A DNA stretch of 64,000 nucleotides from Eucalyptus grandis (taxonomy: Eukaryota > Streptophyta > Magnoliopsida > Myrtales > Myrtaceae). A program made the position numbers and the translations under genes. How positions within the stretch are numbered: the stretch's first letter is position 1; each line of letters starts with the position of its first letter. Under the pieces are notes generated by a model. It ran no database searches. It was not told the DNA's origin and saw only the letters and a program-made list of their open reading frames with translations. This document shows positions 1 to 13,340 of this stretch, in pieces. The stretch spans positions 16,232,910 through 16,296,909 of the forward strand of contig NC_052621.1 in the NCBI RefSeq assembly GCF_016545825.1, in the 5' to 3' direction.

Positions 1-891
1 ATTAACTAATCTTAGAGGATCCTTTTATGATGATTATTTCAGTTGTAGACTTGTAGTACCTTGACATTGGCTTTCTTTTAATTTTTAAAATCCTTCCTGT
101 GAGTTTCTGGGGAATATGAATTTAAGAAAAATGAGCTCATGTAAGCAATGAAAGGGTTTCTTATCACTAGCATGGAGGAAAATTAATCAAGAATTTGTTT
201 GCCTCTACCTATGATGTGGAATGAACCCCACCCCACCCACAAGTGCAAATTTAGGTGGAACTCTCGTAAAGTAAAGAAAGTAGCCTGTGCAACATGTTGA
301 GTTCAGTTGAGTACTTAAATTGTGTTTTGGTATAATCTACTATGGTCTTATTTCAAAATCAAAGGTTGTGTTATTGGGGCATCAACTTCACCATGCTTGA
401 ATTGTGTTTTCTACTTTCCATTGTTGCACATGGACAAGTTACTATCAACTAGCCTTTCATTAGTGGATCCTATTTTAAGCCAGAACTTGGTTCTGTAAAA
501 TCAAACCAAATTAATTGCCTTGTATTACTTTCAACTCTTTTGACTTACGTTGTAACTATGAATTTACCATTTTTCTTTAGTAGTTGACGAGATGGCTGGG
601 GGCCTTTGGTTCCTTTAAGTTTTGGTTTATATACTATGTAATGTTTGTCTTGGAAAACTTTCTTGACTATTGTTGGTCTCCTAAGTGCATCCTATCAAAA
701 GAGGGGGAAAAATCCTATTGAGTGTGGATTTTGGAGGATGGCTGAATTACAATGACGCATTATAAGTTTTCCAGAAGATTTTTTCTTTTTATTATTATTA
801 TTTTTTTTATTTATGTGACCTTTCAGATCTCATGTTGATTCCATTGCAAGTGTCGTACTTTTGATGTGACTTGCTTCTTCTCAAGTTTCAG
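1..891 (+). other. Intron of GAUT12 (no coding signal)
   Basis: T-rich sequence ending in a pyrimidine tract and AG at 890-891, directly before the exon encoding CLGRRFGPR. No exon for the GAUT12 transmembrane N-terminus is visible here, so the first coding exon should lie upstream of the window. Confidence 0.7.
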
Positions 892-3800
892 ATTGTTTAG
901 GCCGGCGGTTTGGACCTAGAATTCTTCGCAGGGTTGATCATTCAGGGGTAACTTCTTCTCTTTTATACTGTGCATATCTTTTCATATTGCATTTTCTATT
1001 AGAAGTTTGTGAGAATGGATGAAGCATTTACAATTTTTGTGGTATTGGTGCAACAGAGACTGGTTAGAGACTTTCAGAAGATTCTAAACGAAGTGAAGAG
1101 TGCAGACATCCCAGATAATTTGAAGCTTCCAGATTCATTTGATCAACTTGTATTAGAGATCCAAAACAATCAGTATGACGCAAGGACCTTCGCACTCAAG
1201 TTGAGAGCAATGGTATGTGTCATGCTACGAAAGGATGGATAACTTGTTGAATCTCCACTTTTGGTTTTTGATCAAGGCATATATTCTCAGGGTGACTATG
1301 CATAAAATTAGCCCATTTTAGTATTTGAAGTTTTTGTAAATCATTTCACAATTCTTAGTTGCTTAGTTTTAGATACCTGATTTTAAAGCAGTTAATCCTG
1401 GTTTAAAGCCTTACTTACCTGTCCTTATTACTTGTGGACTCTTGTAGTAATTAGGTTGTTGGTTATCACAATTCTGCTTAAGAAATAGTAAATATGCTTA
1501 CTTCACATTGCCTGCCAACTTGGTTGCTTGAAACCAACTTCTTATGGTGTCTCTTGAGTGTTCACACTTGGGCAGACATTATTGCTAGTTGGATCTTAGT
1601 TCAATTTATTGATGTCCGTGCACCTTTTTACTGTAGTATTCTGTTTTCCTTTGTTGTTTCCTCATAACTAAGTTCCTTCCAAATTATCAATAGAGTTTAT
1701 GTATTATGTAGGATTTATTTTGGGCCTCAAATACTTGAGACGGTGCTTATAATAATGCAAAATATGGTTTTTTTTTTTTGGGTCAATGCAGAATATGGTG
1801 TTCATATGGGCCTTTTGAGTTATCTGTAGGATCTGGCCCTTTAATTTCATTCATCAGCATTTAACAGCAGGACAACTATGAAGATATTGTTAAGACATTT
1901 CCTAACTGAATTATTTGCTTTTCTCTATAGATGGAGAAATTTGAAAGAGAGATAAGGGAATCAAAGTTTGCAGAACTGATGAACAAACACTTTGCAGCTA
2001 GTTCTGTTCCAAAAGGCATTTATTGTCTCTCTTTGCGTCTAACTGATGAATATTCTTCCAATGCTCACGCACGCAAACAATTGCCTTCTCCAGAGTTGCT
2101 TCCTTTACTCACTGACAACTCTTACCACCACTTTGTGTTATCAACCGATAACATTTTAGCTGCTTCAGTTGTTGTGGCTTCCACTGTCCAGTCATCTCTG
2201 AAACCTGAAAAAGTAGTCTTCCATGTTATCACTGACAAGAAAACTTATGCGGGGATGCACTCTTGGTTTGCACTTAATTCTGTGTCCCCTGCTATCGTGG
2301 AAGTGAAAGGCATTCATCAGTTTGACTGGTTAACAAGAGAGAATGTTCCTGTACTAGAAGCTTTGGAGGGCCACAGTAGCATCAGGAATTATTACCATGG
2401 AAATCACATTGCTGGGGCCAACCTCAGCAGCACAACTCCGAGAACGTTTGCTTCAAAATTACAGGCTAGAAGTCCGAAGTATATCTCTTTGCTCAATCAC
2501 ATCCGAATATATCTTCCTGAGGTAATTAATTGGCATAGGATTAAAAGTACATCATTCTTAAATTTTCTATTGCTTGGTGCGAACTAAATAGTGGAAATGG
2601 AACTCAGTGGGCCATCTACCCTGGTGCTTGATACACGAATGATGTCTGATTTTATCCTGATCTGTGATTGAGATATTATTAATGTTTTGGCTAAAAATAT
2701 TTTAAAAAAACTAAATGCTCTGAGCTAATTTTTGGTTGGGATTTTCTATCAAAACATCTATAAGTTTGATTCCTTGTGGAGTAGAGAAAGAACTCAATCC
2801 ATCTCGAAACAATGAGCAATGGCCATAAGTTGATACAGTGATTTATGCATTGCGAGATGGAAGAGAGTCGGGAAATGGTTCAGAGGGTTTTTGAAAGTAG
2901 GATTTCTAAGCTCTAATGTTATAATAGGACTTTGCAGATAATACACTTACTAATTTTGTTATCTGCATTCCTACTTACTGTGATTGAGAAATACACCAGA
3001 TGACAAAATCTGGTACTTTAGCTGATTCTTGAGTTATATATGGACCTTTGTTGTACATTCTTGGTTATTGGATGTATATCCCCTTTTGTGATTGATGCTT
3101 CTCTATGGATGTACATCTGATTATTTGTGTTGGAACAGCTCTTTCCTAACCTTGACAAGGTGGTGTTCTTGGATGATGATGTTGTAATTCAGCATGACTT
3201 ATCTCCACTTTGGGAGATTGACCTTGGGGGAAAGGTTAATGGAGCTGTAGAAACCTGTAATGGTGAAGACAACTGGGTTATGTCCAAGCGGTTCAAGAAT
3301 TACTTCAATTTCTCCCATCCCCTCATAGCAGAAAATTTAGATCCAGAGGAATGTGCATGGGCCTATGGGATGAACATATTTGATCTTCGTGCATGGAGGC
3401 AAACTGGTATAAGGGAAGCTTACCATGCCTGGTTGAAAGAGGTACTGATCCCAATGTCTGTACTGTTGCACTGTTACCATGTCATATGGCTTTTGTCACT
3501 TATGACCTCACTTTGTTTAGGCCAGGGAAGATGGAGATAAATGACTGTTAGACAAAGCCTTCATGTAAAATAGCTTTAGTTTCACTTGAAGTGTGCTTCA
3601 TTTTATGCTCTCTTTGCCCTTAGTGGGAGATCTAGCGCCAGTAAGATTACAAGGGTGTTAGAACACCAAAGTTCCTGCTAGGACCTATAGATATGACTTG
3701 CCTAATTACGTGTTATGTCTCATGTATGTAACATACCTTCAATCATATTGGTACTTCAGAAGGAGAGGCCTTTAACTTCATTCTAAATTAGTGAGTACCA

Positions 3801-4163
3801 GTGGAGTGAGGATTATACTTTTGAATAATTACATCGCATGGATATAATGGTTGATTACCCATTATGCTTTATGTGCAGAATCTGAAGTCAAACTTGACAA
3901 TGTGGAAACTAGGAACATTGCCTCCTGCTTTGATTGCATTCAGAGGCCATGTTCACCCAATTGACCCTTCATGGCACTTGCTTGGCTTAGGTTATCAAAT
4001 TAAGACAGATGTTGAGAGTGTGAAAAAGGCTGCAGTAATCCACTATAATGGTCAGTCAAAACCTTGGCTGTACATTGGCTTTGAGCATCTACGCCCGTTT
4101 TGGACCAAATATGTTAACTACTCCAACGATTTTATAAGGAACTGTCACATCTTGGAATCATAG
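892..4163 (+). CDS. GAUT12: Galacturonosyltransferase 12 / IRX8, GT8 family (5'-partial)
   Basis: GT8 glycosyltransferase of the Golgi lumen. Its Arabidopsis counterpart IRX8/GAUT12 is needed for xylan and pectin deposition in secondary cell walls. Five exons are visible: 892-947, 1057-1212, 1931-2521, 3139-3441 and 3879-4163, all with GT/AG borders. The four introns between them are phase 0, and the first visible exon starts in phase 2, completing a codon begun upstream. They give about 462 residues. The family is about 535 aa, so the N-terminal cytosolic tail and transmembrane anchor lie before the window. Visible hallmarks are [13 protein letters not shown] and [15 protein letters not shown] in exon 3, the metal-binding acidic motif [10 protein letters not shown] at the start of exon 4, [12 protein letters not shown], and the C-terminal HYNGQSKPW and [16 protein letters not shown]. 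The frame is intact throughout. The block [19 protein letters not shown] separates it from GAUT13/14, which read differently there. Identification is from remembered family sequence. Confidence 0.93.
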
Positions 4164-5350
4164 TCTATTAGCTGGAAGATCTAGAAGCTAAAGAGATGCG
4201 AGTGGAAAACATGTAAATGGTATTGTGGTGCGCATAAATAGCACTAGAGCTCAAGCTTTTCATCAAGACCCATGTGAATCACAAGCAGCGGTTGGCCATA
4301 TGGCACCTCTGAAGTCTGGCTTCCTTATTGTCCCTCCCCCCATTCGGACATGACTCAACACAGGCTGGAGAATTTTTTGATTCTGTAACATAGCCATTCA
4401 TTGGATTTTCGTATTATTAAAGATGATGGCCTTGTGATCTGTCCTGAATGGGAGGTCTTGCCTGATTCGGAAGTCCATATGTCTGAAATCAGGCATAAGA
4501 TGAGAAGTGCGATGGCGACATGCTCATGGTGCCGGTTTGAGTAAATTCTGGGCCAGGTCTTTGTTAGGTTTCTCTATCAGCTCTCCCACACTTTCATGAG
4601 TTCTTTTACGTGTTATTAGTTACCTCCCCTTTTGTTTTACTTGCTTGATTACAGCAAATTCTAGAAGTAGATCATGGAGATTTTTTGTAGCGGTTCCAAT
4701 TTGTTGGGAACTTTTCTTAGGCTGTTTTTGGGTCATTCATTTTGTACAAATCACGAAGTAAACATTTGAAATGTGCAGAAAATTCTTTGAACTACTTCAT
4801 TATTGTAGGGCCGTGAATAACATGATGTCCAGGGATTGCCCTGCATTTCTTTTAATATCAATTCTGTTTCTACTTTGTCAAGCATTCCCTGATTATAGCA
4901 AAGTGATCTGAGCTGTCGATGTCGAACTGAATCAAACCAAAGTGGTTTTTGTGTCTTGGTTCGATTCAAGAGTACTGATTCAAAAGAACGGTTCACAAGA
5001 CGATTCGATCCTCCTTTGGCATCTTAAGAAGGACGAGATCAGCTTAAGCACGAATTCGGGAACCGTCTTCCCAATCTTTTGTCGTTATTTCTTTTTCGTT
5101 TAGATATGAAGTGGCTTAAAGTTTTCGAGTTTGTACTGCTCGAAGTTGCTTTGATTTGCCTTTTGTATGAATGTATGAGTCGTTATGAATGTTGACTTCT
5201 TCGTGAAACTAGTATTTTTTTTTTTTTATCTGAAATATCAGTTCAAAAAATAAATAAATAGAAAGGAACACGGTTTATTGTCTTTTTGTTTCATGAAAAG
5301 CTTTTTCGTCATTTTTTGGCATTTAATTCACTTATAAAAATGAGTCAATG
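4164..5350. other. GAUT12 3' UTR and downstream intergenic sequence
   Basis: Non-coding. The first ~500 bases after the stop probably form the 3' UTR. Short open frames here have no recognisable protein character. Confidence 0.5.
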
Positions 5351-6360
5351 GAATATGTTTTCCTGCGGTTAAGAGTCCGTTTGTTTGCTAAAAACATTTT
5401 CTTTTTTTCATTTTTCGACATTTGGTTCATTTAGAAAAATGAGTCCACTAAAAAACAATATTTTCCTACTAAAGTTTTAATTAAAAAGAATGATTTTCTC
5501 TTTGAAAGAATCGGAAAACGTTTTTGATATGACTAGTGGTTGGACTTTAAACTCTGTTTGGATATGGAAACTCCAATGTTGATTTTTGGGTCTCGGCGTT
5601 CAAGACCAAGTCTTTGGCAACTGATCCCAAGTCTACTTGGGCCAAGCCCAGGAACTCGGTGCTCAGGCCTTGGCTCCTGATACCCACACCCAAGTCTAAT
5701 GAGGTCAAGGCATAGGCCCTTGTTGCCTGTACCCAATGCTTTGAAACCCAAACTCGAGTTTATAAAGGTTGTGTTCGGGTCCTTGATGCCCTCAGGCTTG
5801 GGTTCAAAAAGGCTGTGCGCGGGTTCTCAACGCTAGAGTTTGGGTCTTCATTATTAAAATGTTTGTTTTTATAAAAATATTTTTTAAAATTTTTTGAATT
5901 TTTATTATTTTGATTTTTCTTTTCTTTTCTTTTTTCCTTTTTTTTTTCTTTTCCTTCGTCCTCATATGGTTATCAGCCACGCGCGATGATCAATGAGCTT
6001 AGGCCTCACCAGATTGTGAGAGCTCATGGCCTTTGTTTGGTGCCAAGGCTTGAGCTCGTTGAGAGCTCACTTGAGGCTAGCAAGCTTGCAACCTCTAGCG
6101 GGGAGGCTTAAGCCTTACTAAAGGCTGCCAAACTCGAGTCTCGCTAAATCAAGTGAGCTTGCGGCCTCTGGTAGTGAGCCTCGAGCTTGCTTGTGGTTGG
6201 TTGCCAAATTTTCCTTATCAAATGGAGGAAAATATTTTCTAGGTCTTTTTTAGGTTTTAGCTAAATATCAAAAAACAAAGTCATTTTAGGAAAATGACTT
6301 TTCAGAAAATATTCTCCAAAATAATACATTTTTAGGGGAAAAAACTTAGCCTAAAAGTTG
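5351..6360. repeat. Probable decayed TIR element with a GC-richer core
   Basis: A/T-rich flanks with repeated 'aaaaatga' and 'attttc' words occur in opposite orientation at about 5390-5510 and 6215-6345. They surround a GC-richer interior. The interior begins with degenerate repeats built on 'cccaagtct' / 'gggttc' words (about 5560-5850). A block of 'gagctc' and 'gcttgaggc' words follows (about 5975-6200). This resembles the architecture of the long-TIR elements near 14.2 and 58.4 kb. Ends and target duplication could not be fixed. Confidence 0.35.
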
Positions 6361-7869
6361 ATTCTAATCGATTTGAAGTGCATTAATTTAGTTTGGTTTG
6401 GCAAGACTTTTAAATCCAACTAAATCGTAACATGCTTTCCATAATGCTCACCCTTATATGGAAAGCTTTTCAATCATTAGGATAATTTAAGGATTTATCA
6501 ATATGCAACAAACGATACTTTTGATTATTTATATGTATTCTTTTTTTGGATTATAGGTATGGTGCTTTTCTATAATGAAATAAATGAGTTTGGCTTGCTA
6601 CAAGGTTAATTCTTAGGACCCTCTATACTAGGGGTGTGCAAATGAACTAGGAATCGCTTGAAACCAGACCGGACCGGCTTTAAATCGATGGTTCCCATGG
6701 GGACCAATCTAGTTCCTAGTTTCGATTTACTGGAATTGGTGAGTACTAGTCCAATTCCCAATTCTAAATGTGGGATTGCCCACCAAACCGGACCGATATG
6801 TATAATTAAAAGAATTACACTCTCAATTATAACTTACTTGAAGATTCATCAAGAACTTGTGTCAATTGAAATACAAAGGCCTTCTTTGGTATATCCTTCA
6901 AGATTTATGGATTGATAAAACTAGAAGAGAATCAAATATCAATTGAAATACACAAGTACTCATCATTTGAATAGTTAACTCACTTTCATGTGTCTATCGT
7001 GTGAGTAGAGTTTCATTTCTTAGTCCATCTAGACTTCGTTTGAAGCACAAAAGAATTCATTTTGTAAGCATACATTGTTTAGGCCTCAGTGACATTTGCG
7101 ATTGATTTGATTTGTATATATGCATATACCAATTGAAAGGCATTATGGCATTAAGATTTCCAAGGTATGCCATCAATTGGTAAGGTTGTTTTTCGTTTAT
7201 CGATCAAAGATCAAACAAAATTTGTTTTCACCAATACATTCACACACACCACGTTATAGATTGATGAATACAATTTTGTAGGGATCAATAATTGATTCCA
7301 TGAATCTACCGGAGACTTGGATCGGCGGTCTAGCTGGTTCTAGGATGGGAAATTTTACTTTGATTTTTATCTCATAAAAAACCCTCAACTTTTGGTTACA
7401 TCTCAATTTTACCTCAAACTTTTTTTTTGTTTCATAAAATACTGACAATGTTTCATTGAGTTACATGTTTGTCCTCGTTAATAATTTGTCCAAAATCACC
7501 CTTAGTGATATGGAAAGTGCAACCACATAATTGCTCTAGTCTTTCCCTATATTTTAGATTCAAGAAGATGTCTTTTGGAGATGAATTTCCACATTAGCCC
7601 AAATGACGTCTTCTTAAATCTGAAATTTGGTTAAAAACTAGAGCAATTAGAATTGATTTCTTCAATTGCTTACTTTTAAGAAAGTCTTCCTTCCATCTCG
7701 CTCGGGGTTATTTGATATTGTGCTTAGTATCCAATCCCTCGCACTCGGGAGTCTTCCATTTCTCATGGTCTCGAGATGCTCATACAATTCGTACTTAGTA
7801 GCGTTTCATTTCTCAATTATTAAGAGAAATTTGAGACAAAAGGTTAACGAGGCAAATTTGGGACTCAAG
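6361..7869. other. Intergenic repeats; hAT-like terminus at 6629
   Basis: No gene. TAGGGGTGTGCAAA at 6629-6642, followed by 'ggttccc' and 'accgg' words, looks like one end of a plant hAT element. No matching opposite end was found before 7870, so it is at most a truncated copy. The sequence 7330-7460 carries the 'catctcaattttacctcaaac' style common in plant non-coding repeats. The bases 7860-7869 are the left target duplication of the LINE that follows. Confidence 0.4.
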
Positions 7870-7899
7870 TTTTTTTTTTTTTTTGGTGTCAGAAGATGG

Positions 7900-10800
7900 T
7901 TGATATTCATTACTAGCCCGTAAAATGGGCACCACAAGTTGGTACATGTAGACATAATATTGAAAGCAAAGGCATAGGAGGATAATTAACCCAATTACTA
8001 GGAAGGGTGTTTGATCGATGTGCACGTGCAACCCAATCCTCTGCCATATTGGTCTTCCTAGGCTCGTATTGAATAGAGATATCACCGATTTGGGCTGCAA
8101 GAAGCTTGCAATCCATAATGAAAGGTTGGGCTTGCTAAGGGGAGTCTTCGCGGCCCATGATGTTGTCAACAAGTGATAAACTATCTGTTGATATGTGGAG
8201 TGGCAAATCAAGAGTGTCGAAGACTTGAGGGGCTTCAGTTCGTGCGGTTTGGTTGCTTCTCATCTCCTTTACCCACTGCAAAGCCATGCGCAGAGCTAGG
8301 GTTTCCGTAATCATGGCTGATGGAGCAGAAATCGGCTCGACAAAGCCCGTGATGAGGCGACCAGCAGCAGTCTAGCATACCCCTACCACCGATCCTGTCT
8401 GGTTCGAGCTACTCCAAGCAGCATCAACTTTGAGCTTCAACAAAAATAGGTCGGGGTTTCCGGTTTCGCGGCTGGTTTGTTTGTGTCTTGTTATTTGATG
8501 GTTTCTTCCCTGTTTTCCCCATTTCGGTTCTCTTTGAGTCTGGGCGTTTTCTTGGGTTCCCCCACCAAAGATCGCAGCATTACAGGTCAGCCAAATGTTC
8601 CACAGAAGAGCTACAAAGAGGGCTTTTGATCTGTCATCAATTCTGGTGGTAAGATTCTCAAAAATCTAGTTGTCTATTCTAGTTATGTGTTCTGGGTTTG
8701 TGTCGGCTTGATTTTGAGGGTCTAACCATACGGTTTTTGTCCAACCATAGAGGATGAAGAGGTGCTCCATGGTTTATGGGGCTTGGCCGCAAATCTGGCA
8801 CAACGGATCAGGTATCATTTTCTTTCGATGAAGATTTTCTTTGGTTGGGAGTGAATTATTGCATATATTCTAGATTAGGAATCGGATTTTTGGGGATGTA
8901 GGAAGTTTCCATATTGTAGGCTAGAGCAACTTTGGTATTTGGTATGATGGGGAGGGTTGTTGGTTGTTTGGATGCGTGGCTGAGCTGTGTATGCGATTAT
9001 ATCCGCTTTTGAGAGTGTAGATGCATGACTTGTTTGCAGTCCATATAAGTTTGTATGATCTAGAATGAAGGCAAATGGGTTGAGCTATATCTCGTTAGCT
9101 ATATCTTCCTGAAACAGGGCTGTAACTCTGTTCACATTCCACTTTTTGCTATCACTTTCTATTAGATCAGCCACTAATCGTGGTTCTTCTTTATTAGCTG
9201 GACTAATGAGTCTTCCAGTAGGCAACCATAAATCTTCACGAATTTTGATCGTTTTCCCATCTCCAATCTTCCACCTGGTAGCTGGTTCAATTACTTCTCT
9301 CCCCTGTAAAATACTTTGCCAACCCCATGATGGTTGATTGCATTTTTTTTGCTGCCCAAAAATCACCTTTAGGAAAGTAGATGATTTTCAACACTTTGCA
9401 CCATAAGGCATTTGGTTGATTGATAATCCTCCATGCCTGTTTTCCCAACATGGCTAAGTTAAAATTCTACAGATCTTTGAAACCCAAACCACCATTATCC
9501 TTTCTAATTTTCAATTATTCCCACTTTTTCCAATGGACACCTCTTTTTTCAGCATGTTGTTTCCACCAAAAGGAAGCTATTCTTTTCTCTATGGTTCGAC
9601 ATATAGAAGTTGGAATTTTAAATATAAACATCACATATTGAGGAATGGCCTGATTAACTGTTTTAATAAGGATTTTCTTGCCAACTTTTGAAATTAGCTT
9701 CTCTTTCCACCATTCCAATTTCCTTTCTACCCTTGTCAACATCCAAGCAAACATTTGCTTTTTTGTTTTCCTCCAATCAATTGGAATACCGAGATACTTT
9801 CCTAAATGTTCAGTGATAGCAACTCTCAATTCTGAAGCTAGATTCTGTTTGAGATGAGGAGGGCAACTCTTCCCAACAAAAAAAACCCAGATTTGTTGAG
9901 GTTTATTGCTTGGCCTGTCATGTAGCAATACTGATTCAGTACATTAGAAACATTTTGAGCTTCTCAGATTGTGCCATCTAGGAATAAAATGGCTTCATAT
10001 GCAAATAGGAGATGAGATAGAGTTAGACAAATAGGATTTAACCGAATATCCTTAATAGTTTCATCTTGAACAGCTTTGCGCATTAGGGTGGAGAGGATAT
10101 TTGTTATGATAATAAAGAGATAGGGTGAGAGGGGATCCCCTTGTCTGATGCCTCTAGTAGGTTTAAACTTAGCTGATGGCTCACCATTAATCAAGGTATT
10201 AGAAGATACTAAAGAGATGCATATTTTAATCCACTAAACCCATCCCGCATGGAAGCCCAACTTCAGCATGTAATCACAAAGAAAATCCCATTCCACTCTG
10301 TCATATGCTTTTTGCATATTTAATTTGAGAATAGCTTGACATTTGTGGGTCCTTTTCCTCACCCTTAATTGATAGATCACCTCTTGAACAATAAAGATGT
10401 TGTCTTGGATCAGCTTGTTGCTCATAAAAGCTGTTTGTTCTTCTGCAATGAGCATTGGCAGCTATGGTTTAAGTCGATTAGCTAGCACTTCGGCAATGAT
10501 TTTGTAATTGAAATTGCAGAGGCTAATGGGTCTGAATTGGGTGATGTTTTCTGGGTTAGAGACTTTAGGGACGAGGGTTATATGGGTTTTGTTTATTGCT
10601 GGTTTAAACATGCCTAGGCTGAGGAAAGAGTTTACCATGTTAAAGAGATCGCCATTGATGATGGGCCACTGACTTTGATAGAATAAGCTAGTTAAACCAT
10701 CCAGGCCCGGTGCTTTAGAGGCCCAGTTGAAAAACTGCAGCTCTAATTTCTTATTGAGTAGCTGGCTTGATTAAATCTGCATTTATCTCCTCAGTTACCA

Positions 10801-12110
10801 CAACTTGACACTGATCCAATACATGTTGATAATTCCGGTTGCCAACAGAAGTGTATAAAGATTGATAAAAGCTGGTAATGTGATGAGTGATGGTTTCAGG
10901 ATCCCTACAGCAAGTATGATCATCTAGCCGAAGCATAGAGATTCTGTTTTGATGTCGTCATTGAATGGTGGTTGCATGAAAATACTTAGTATTTTGATCT
11001 CCCCATTTTAGCTACTAAATTCTTGATTTCATACACCAATATATCTCTTCCTACCTCCATAGCACTTCAATCTTTCGAATTATGCTGCTGGTTTCCTCTC
11101 TGTAGTGTTCTCCAGTGGTACTGTTTGTTAGTTCCATAAGACGAAATTTGAGGGAGACTGTTTTTGGGCATTCTGGAATTTTCTCCTGCTCCATTTGTGT
11201 AAATCTGGCAGTTTTTGAAGAAAACTGGTAGTAGCAGGGTTATGTACATTCCATACCCGCTACATGACTTGCTCAAAATCAAGGTCTTCAAGCCAAAAAG
11301 GCTTAAACCCGAACTGTTGCTGGAATTTCTTGCTTGTTTGATAGAGGGATAGGATAATCGGGCTATGATCCGAGCCGATGGTTGGTAGAACAAAGGCATG
11401 TGCATTGGGATGTTGCACTCTCTAGTCCATAGTACAGAGTACCCTATCTAACATTTTTTAACTAATGCAGTCCCTTATCTTTTATTTGACCAAATAAAGG
11501 CACAACCCTTGCTTTCAACATCCATCAGAGAGTAGTCATCTAAGAAATCCTGGAAAGCTATAGTGTGATATCGGTCCACCTCCTTGCATCAAACATTTTT
11601 CCCAACGGTAAAGTATTTCATTAAAATCCCCAATACATAGCCATGGTAATGGGTTAGAGGAGTTGCTGTCTTTCACTAGGCATCACAATCTGAGTTGCTC
11701 CTGGAAATTTGTGGGTGCATGCAAAAAGGAAATACGCATTAGGCTACCACTTTGAACATCTTTACATTTAATATTAATGAGGTCCTTGTAACTCCCTTCC
11801 ACTTCCACTTGGATCTGTTCATCCCACATCAGTGCTAAACTTCCAGCTATGCTAATCGGTTCAATAATATATGAATGCTTTAAAAGAGTCTTTTTCCTTA
11901 CTCGCTCCACAACATGGTTCTAATTTTTTTGTTTCCATGATGAACACTAGGTTGGGCCATTCTTGAGCCACAAGGGCTCTAAAGTGCTGGATTGTTAAGG
12001 GGTTGCCGAGCCCTTGACAGTTCCAGATAAGAAGTTTCATCTTTGCTGATGTGACTTTTTGGGGCCAACCACCAAAGCCCATGTACTTACCCCTTCCCAA
12101 GACTGGACCG
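7900..12110 (-). pseudogene. LINE copy 1 ORF2: endonuclease - reverse transcriptase - RNase H
   Basis: Broken polyprotein. From 5' to 3' on the minus strand: the AP-endonuclease start LLIWNCQGLGNPLTIQHF (about 12030); RT segments EEQTAFMSNKLIQDN and LNMQKAYDRVEWDFL (about 10450-10290); RQGDPLSPYLF (about 10130); the 'thumb' block MFAWMLTRVERKLEWWKEKL (about 9750); a zf-RVT-like stretch (about 9085-9366); and an RNase H tail (about 7900-8200). The RT catalytic FADD box reads FAYE near 10000, so the active site is lost. Multiple stops interrupt it. Confidence 0.8.
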
Positions 12111-12278
12111 GGGTATCCAACAATAGAGTTTCATCCAACATATGCTCTTGTGTCATTTTTTTTCATAGGGATTGACCCTTTTTTGTTTCTTTGCTACATG
12201 AGCTTTGTAGGTTGCCTTTCAATTCTTTACATTCTGTGAAGGCAGCTCACTACTAGCTGGACAGAGGAAGAGGGTTTG

Positions 12279-13110
12279 CTATTCTTCTGAGGTATGACTT
12301 CGATTTAAGCTCAGGTGTTCTGTTTTTTCAGGTTGAGCAGGGACAATTGCCAGAGCGTATGATTCTGCCATTGTTGTTGCGGCTGGTGTTTCCAGAACCT
12401 CTGTCTGTGTCTCCATGACAACCTTGTCATCCAACTCCAAAAGATCAAGGTCATCATAAAAGGTTTTCCAATATGGGCTATTTTCCTTCACTTCTGCCTT
12501 TAACCAGGATCCATAACGGCTTGGTTGATCATGAGGTAAGCCAGTTTCTTCAAAAGGTATTTCAGAACATGCGGTTGCATAGTGTCCTATTCGGCCACAA
12601 AAATAACAGTAATGGGGAAGCCTTTCATATTTATAATCAATCCACATCCACCATTGTTTCCCCCCACAGGAGATGACATTGCCTGTTTTTAGTGGGCTAG
12701 ACAGGTTTAGTAACTCTTTGGCTTTCCCATTTTTTGCAGAATTTAGACTTCTTGCCTCAATTTTTATCTCCTCTACTTCTCCCAGTTTGGTGGCTAAGAG
12801 GCATATGGCATCTTCATTGATCCTGGCTCGGGCAGACTTATGAAATGGACCCAAAACGCATAATGCGTAAATTCATAACAGTGCTCAGGTATGTTTGGAT
12901 CACCTTCTTTAAGGACTAAGAGGTTGCTTGAGAAAGACCATGGTCCAGATTGTAGCACCCTTTTTTTCTCTTCCTTAGATTGAAAGGTAAAGGAGAAGAA
13001 ACCTGGTTCAATCTGTTCGCATTGGACAGAGTTGGTTTTCCAAGCCTGTTTCATGGTAATCTTTGACATTTGTCCTGAAAATTGACATTTGGTCTCAAAT
13101 AGAGCTTGCC
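12279..13110 (-). pseudogene. LINE copy 1 ORF1: DUF4283 + CCHC zinc-knuckle protein
   Basis: RNA-binding gag-like protein of plant L1 elements. The DUF4283 part includes MKQAWKTNSVQ and the KKRVLQSGPWSFSSNLLVLK block. A CCHC knuckle, CYFCGRIGHYATAC, is intact at about 12554-12595, with YERLPHY just before it. The N-terminal part of ORF1 is missing or scrambled beyond about 13110. The frame is broken near 12850, where two reading frames overlap and neither covers the whole protein. Confidence 0.75.
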
Positions 13111-13340
13111 ATATAGGGTATCCCAAAATTTTAACTTGAGTCCCTAAAATTGATAGGGAAAAGCTCAACCAAGTTGACATGGCATTTTTAGGGAAAAGCT
13201 AAACCCTATAGGGTATCCCAACCTAAACTTTTAACTTGAAAGGGATACCAGCCATATGAACAAAGTTGTCATTGAAAGAGATTTTGGGATACTATCACCA
13301 CAAGATAGGAAAAGCTCAACCAAGTTGAGAGGGACTCAAG

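Larger units (their letters stand above)
7870..13330 (-). mobile_element. L1-type LINE retrotransposon, copy 1 (decayed)
   Basis: Non-LTR retrotransposon on the minus strand. Its poly(A) tail reads as a T run at 7870-7884. Order from its 5' end: DUF4283/zinc-knuckle ORF1, endonuclease, reverse transcriptase, RNase H-like tail. A candidate target-site duplication gggactcaag is found at 7860-7869 and 13331-13340. The 5' ~230 bases (13100-13330) do not look like ORF1 and contain local repeats of the flank, including an inverted copy of the same 10-mer at 13135-13144. The 5' junction is therefore rearranged or truncated. Many stops and frameshifts make it inactive. Confidence 0.85.

Noticed and set aside
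5533..5751. 72-codon minus-strand frame
   Set aside because: Lies in degenerate repeats of the 5.4-6.3 kb element; no family resemblance.
6629..7330. Possible complete hAT element starting TAGGGGTGTGCAAA
   Set aside because: No matching right terminus or second copy of the flanking 8 bases found; only a possible truncated end was kept as a note.
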